DNA of 64,000 nucleotides, taken from NCBI GenBank assembly GCA_963966185.1, contig CAWZYM010000011.1, positions 454,501-518,500 of the forward strand, in the 5' to 3' direction. Shown here one piece after another: positions 62,841-64,000 of the stretch. The stretch is from Rhabditoides inermis (taxonomy: Eukaryota > Nematoda > Chromadorea > Rhabditida > Rhabditidae). The position numbers and the translations under genes were made by a program. The notes beneath the pieces were generated by a model, which was given only the letters and a program-made list of their open reading frames with translations, was not told where the DNA came from and did no database searches. How positions within the stretch are numbered: the stretch's first letter is position 1; each line of letters starts with the position of its first letter.

Positions 62841-63910
62841 TATCCCTCGCAGGCTTCTGGCGCGGGTGGCGCGAAGACGGAGCTCGCTCCGGCCAAGATG
62901 GATTCGTGGAAGGTTTTCTCGCCGAGTGGAGCGCACCTAATCAAGACTATCGGTTAGTTATGCATAATTTTAGTAATATACGTGAAATACAATAGAAAAT
63001 GCGGTAATAAGCTGGTGTCTGAAAGAGGTCTGTTCGCGCCATTCCGAGGAATCAGAGAGAAGAACTCACACACATGACGTTTTTATTTAGCGACCCGGAA
63101 TCTTTCAAAACAAAAGCCCCATGAAACCGCATCCGAAAACAAAGCGAGCGAGTGTTTCGAGTTTCTATTTTCATTTGCCACGCGCGTGCGTCTTATGGCA
63201 TCAAGTGAGAGTATAGAGTTTCTCCGGATGAAAATATTCGAGCCATTCGCAAATCGCCGTGAGAGACGCAAAGAGAGGCAACAGCGAGATACGCATATAA
63301 GCGATGTGAAGACGCGAACTTGACTGGAAAGATGGACGTCTCCTCACTCCTCCGTTGGTTTGCAGAGGTGGGAGATGATGGCCGGAGCAACTGGATGAAA
63401 TACGTCGCCCTGGCCGGCACCGAAGACGCGCAGAATCTCGTCGCATGTCAGGTACTGTAATCCTATTTGCTTACCGTAGTAATCATGACTACAGTACATA
63501 CTCACCGTCCTACTTACCCCGTTCTCTAGTATAAGACAGACTGCAATAATTAAGACTACCGTAATCTTACCGTACCCCTTTGCAGGTTGACCAGGACATC
63601 TACTTCTACTCGATCCGCGCCATTCCCCCCAACACCGAGCTGGCGGCGTGGTTCAGCCGAGACTACGCAAACAAGCTCCACCTGCCGCTCAGCTGCGAGA
63701 CGTCCAGGGCAGGTACTGTACTTTCAAGTATACTGTAGTTTGGCATACTGTATAGCTAGTTCTATACACGCCATACTTACTGTACTTTGTATTGTAGTAC
63801 CGTATTTCAGCTCCGACACCGCAACTGGCGACGCTCACCAACGTGCGAGCGCTCACTCCCGAGGAGGCGCTGGACTACAGTATCAAGAAGGAGAGCGATA
63901 TAGAGAGCAG
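61151..63910 (+). CDS. blmp-1: Blimp-1/PRDM1-type transcription factor, 5' part with PR/SET domain
   Basis: Eight exons in the window: 61151-61256, 61983-62077, 62140-62211, 62657-62770, 62853-62952, 63366-63451, 63586-63712, 63811-63910; the gene continues past the edge. After an Ala/Pro/Gly-rich start come CVFHVPDKP, SLPLNLTV and the PR/SET domain (GVFSVDYIPRGARFGPVVGE, then NWMKYV, AQNLVACQ, DIYFYSIRAIPPNTELAAWF, RDYANKLHLP), followed by ALDYSIKKES, all in the same order as in PRDM1. The five C2H2 fingers expected downstream are not in the window. In nematodes BLMP-1 is a DNA-binding regulator of developmental timing. The first coding exon could be preceded by others; TGTTACAG at 61134-61141 is a possible acceptor. 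Confidence 0.92.
61517..61553. repeat. CT microsatellite (blmp-1 intron 1)
   Basis: CT run; a GA run follows at 61741-61786 in the same intron. Confidence 0.85.
62780..62836. repeat. CT microsatellite (blmp-1 intron 4)
   Basis: Fills most of the 82-bp intron between the donor GTACGG and the acceptor CTCGCAG. Confidence 0.9.
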
Positions 63911-64000
63911 GTGAGAGAGCGAGAGAGAGCGAGAGAGAGGGGGAGGGAGAGAGGGAGAGAGGGAGAGAGGGAGAGAGGAAGAGAGGGAGAGACTGAGAGA
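63911..64000. repeat. GA microsatellite at window end (blmp-1 intron 8)
   Basis: Starts at the donor GTGAGAGAGC and runs off the window. Confidence 0.9.

Overview
This window is nuclear DNA of a nematode. The signs are many small exons (about 60-150 bp) with GT-AG introns, intron ends of the form TTGCAG or TTTCAG, probable trans-splice acceptors just before start codons, introns rich in TACTGTAG/TACGGTA-type words, a cluster of nematode-type seven-transmembrane chemoreceptors, and nematode orthologues such as blmp-1 and ubr-1. A 50-exon ubr-1 recalls diplogastrid (Pristionchus-type) genomes, but the genus is an inference. All confidently modelled genes are on the + strand. Exons are GC-rich; introns are loaded with GA/CT and other simple repeats.

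Layout. 1-10 kb is an accessory region: a minus-strand receptor exon, then a tandem duplication of about 3.4 kb. Each unit carries a receptor fragment, a small chromodomain gene whose N-terminus starts like histone H3 (ARTK), a tRNA-Gln(CTG) and a tRNA-like element. A third, longer but broken receptor copy follows at 8.0-10.0 kb and ends at about 1 kb of CTT repeat. 11.5-16.3 kb is a tyrosine-recombinase (DIRS-order, PAT-like) retrotransposon with split direct repeats, gag, RT/RNase H and an intron-containing recombinase. A fourth receptor, almost intact but with one in-frame stop, lies at 16.7-18.6 kb. 18.6-22.3 kb is sparse. 22.3-24.3 kb encodes a secreted neuropeptide-like precursor with two VAWQPM repeats.

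25.6-43.7 kb is one gene, a UBR1/UBR2-type N-recognin ubiquitin ligase (50 exons, 2,078 residues in my splice model). 44.5-46.7 kb is translation initiation factor eIF3 subunit e; 47.2-47.7 kb a small single-pass membrane protein; 49.1-57.2 kb a mitochondrial dimethylglycine/sarcosine-dehydrogenase-type flavoprotein (30 exons, 841 residues). 61.2 kb to the window end holds the 5' half of blmp-1 (PRDM1/Blimp-1), with the PR/SET domain complete and the zinc fingers beyond the edge.

The housekeeping genes (N-degron ubiquitination, translation initiation, one-carbon metabolism, a transcription factor) are not an operon-like functional unit. The novel material is in the accessory left end and the introns: a histone-H3-tail-like chromodomain protein, a repeated pattern of duplicated exon edges ('splice-site echoes') inside introns, repeat families shared between introns, and a retroelement whose gag, RT and RNase H parts are separated only by in-frame stop codons. 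Splice models were built by eye; total lengths divisible by three and family alignments support them, but no RNA evidence was available.
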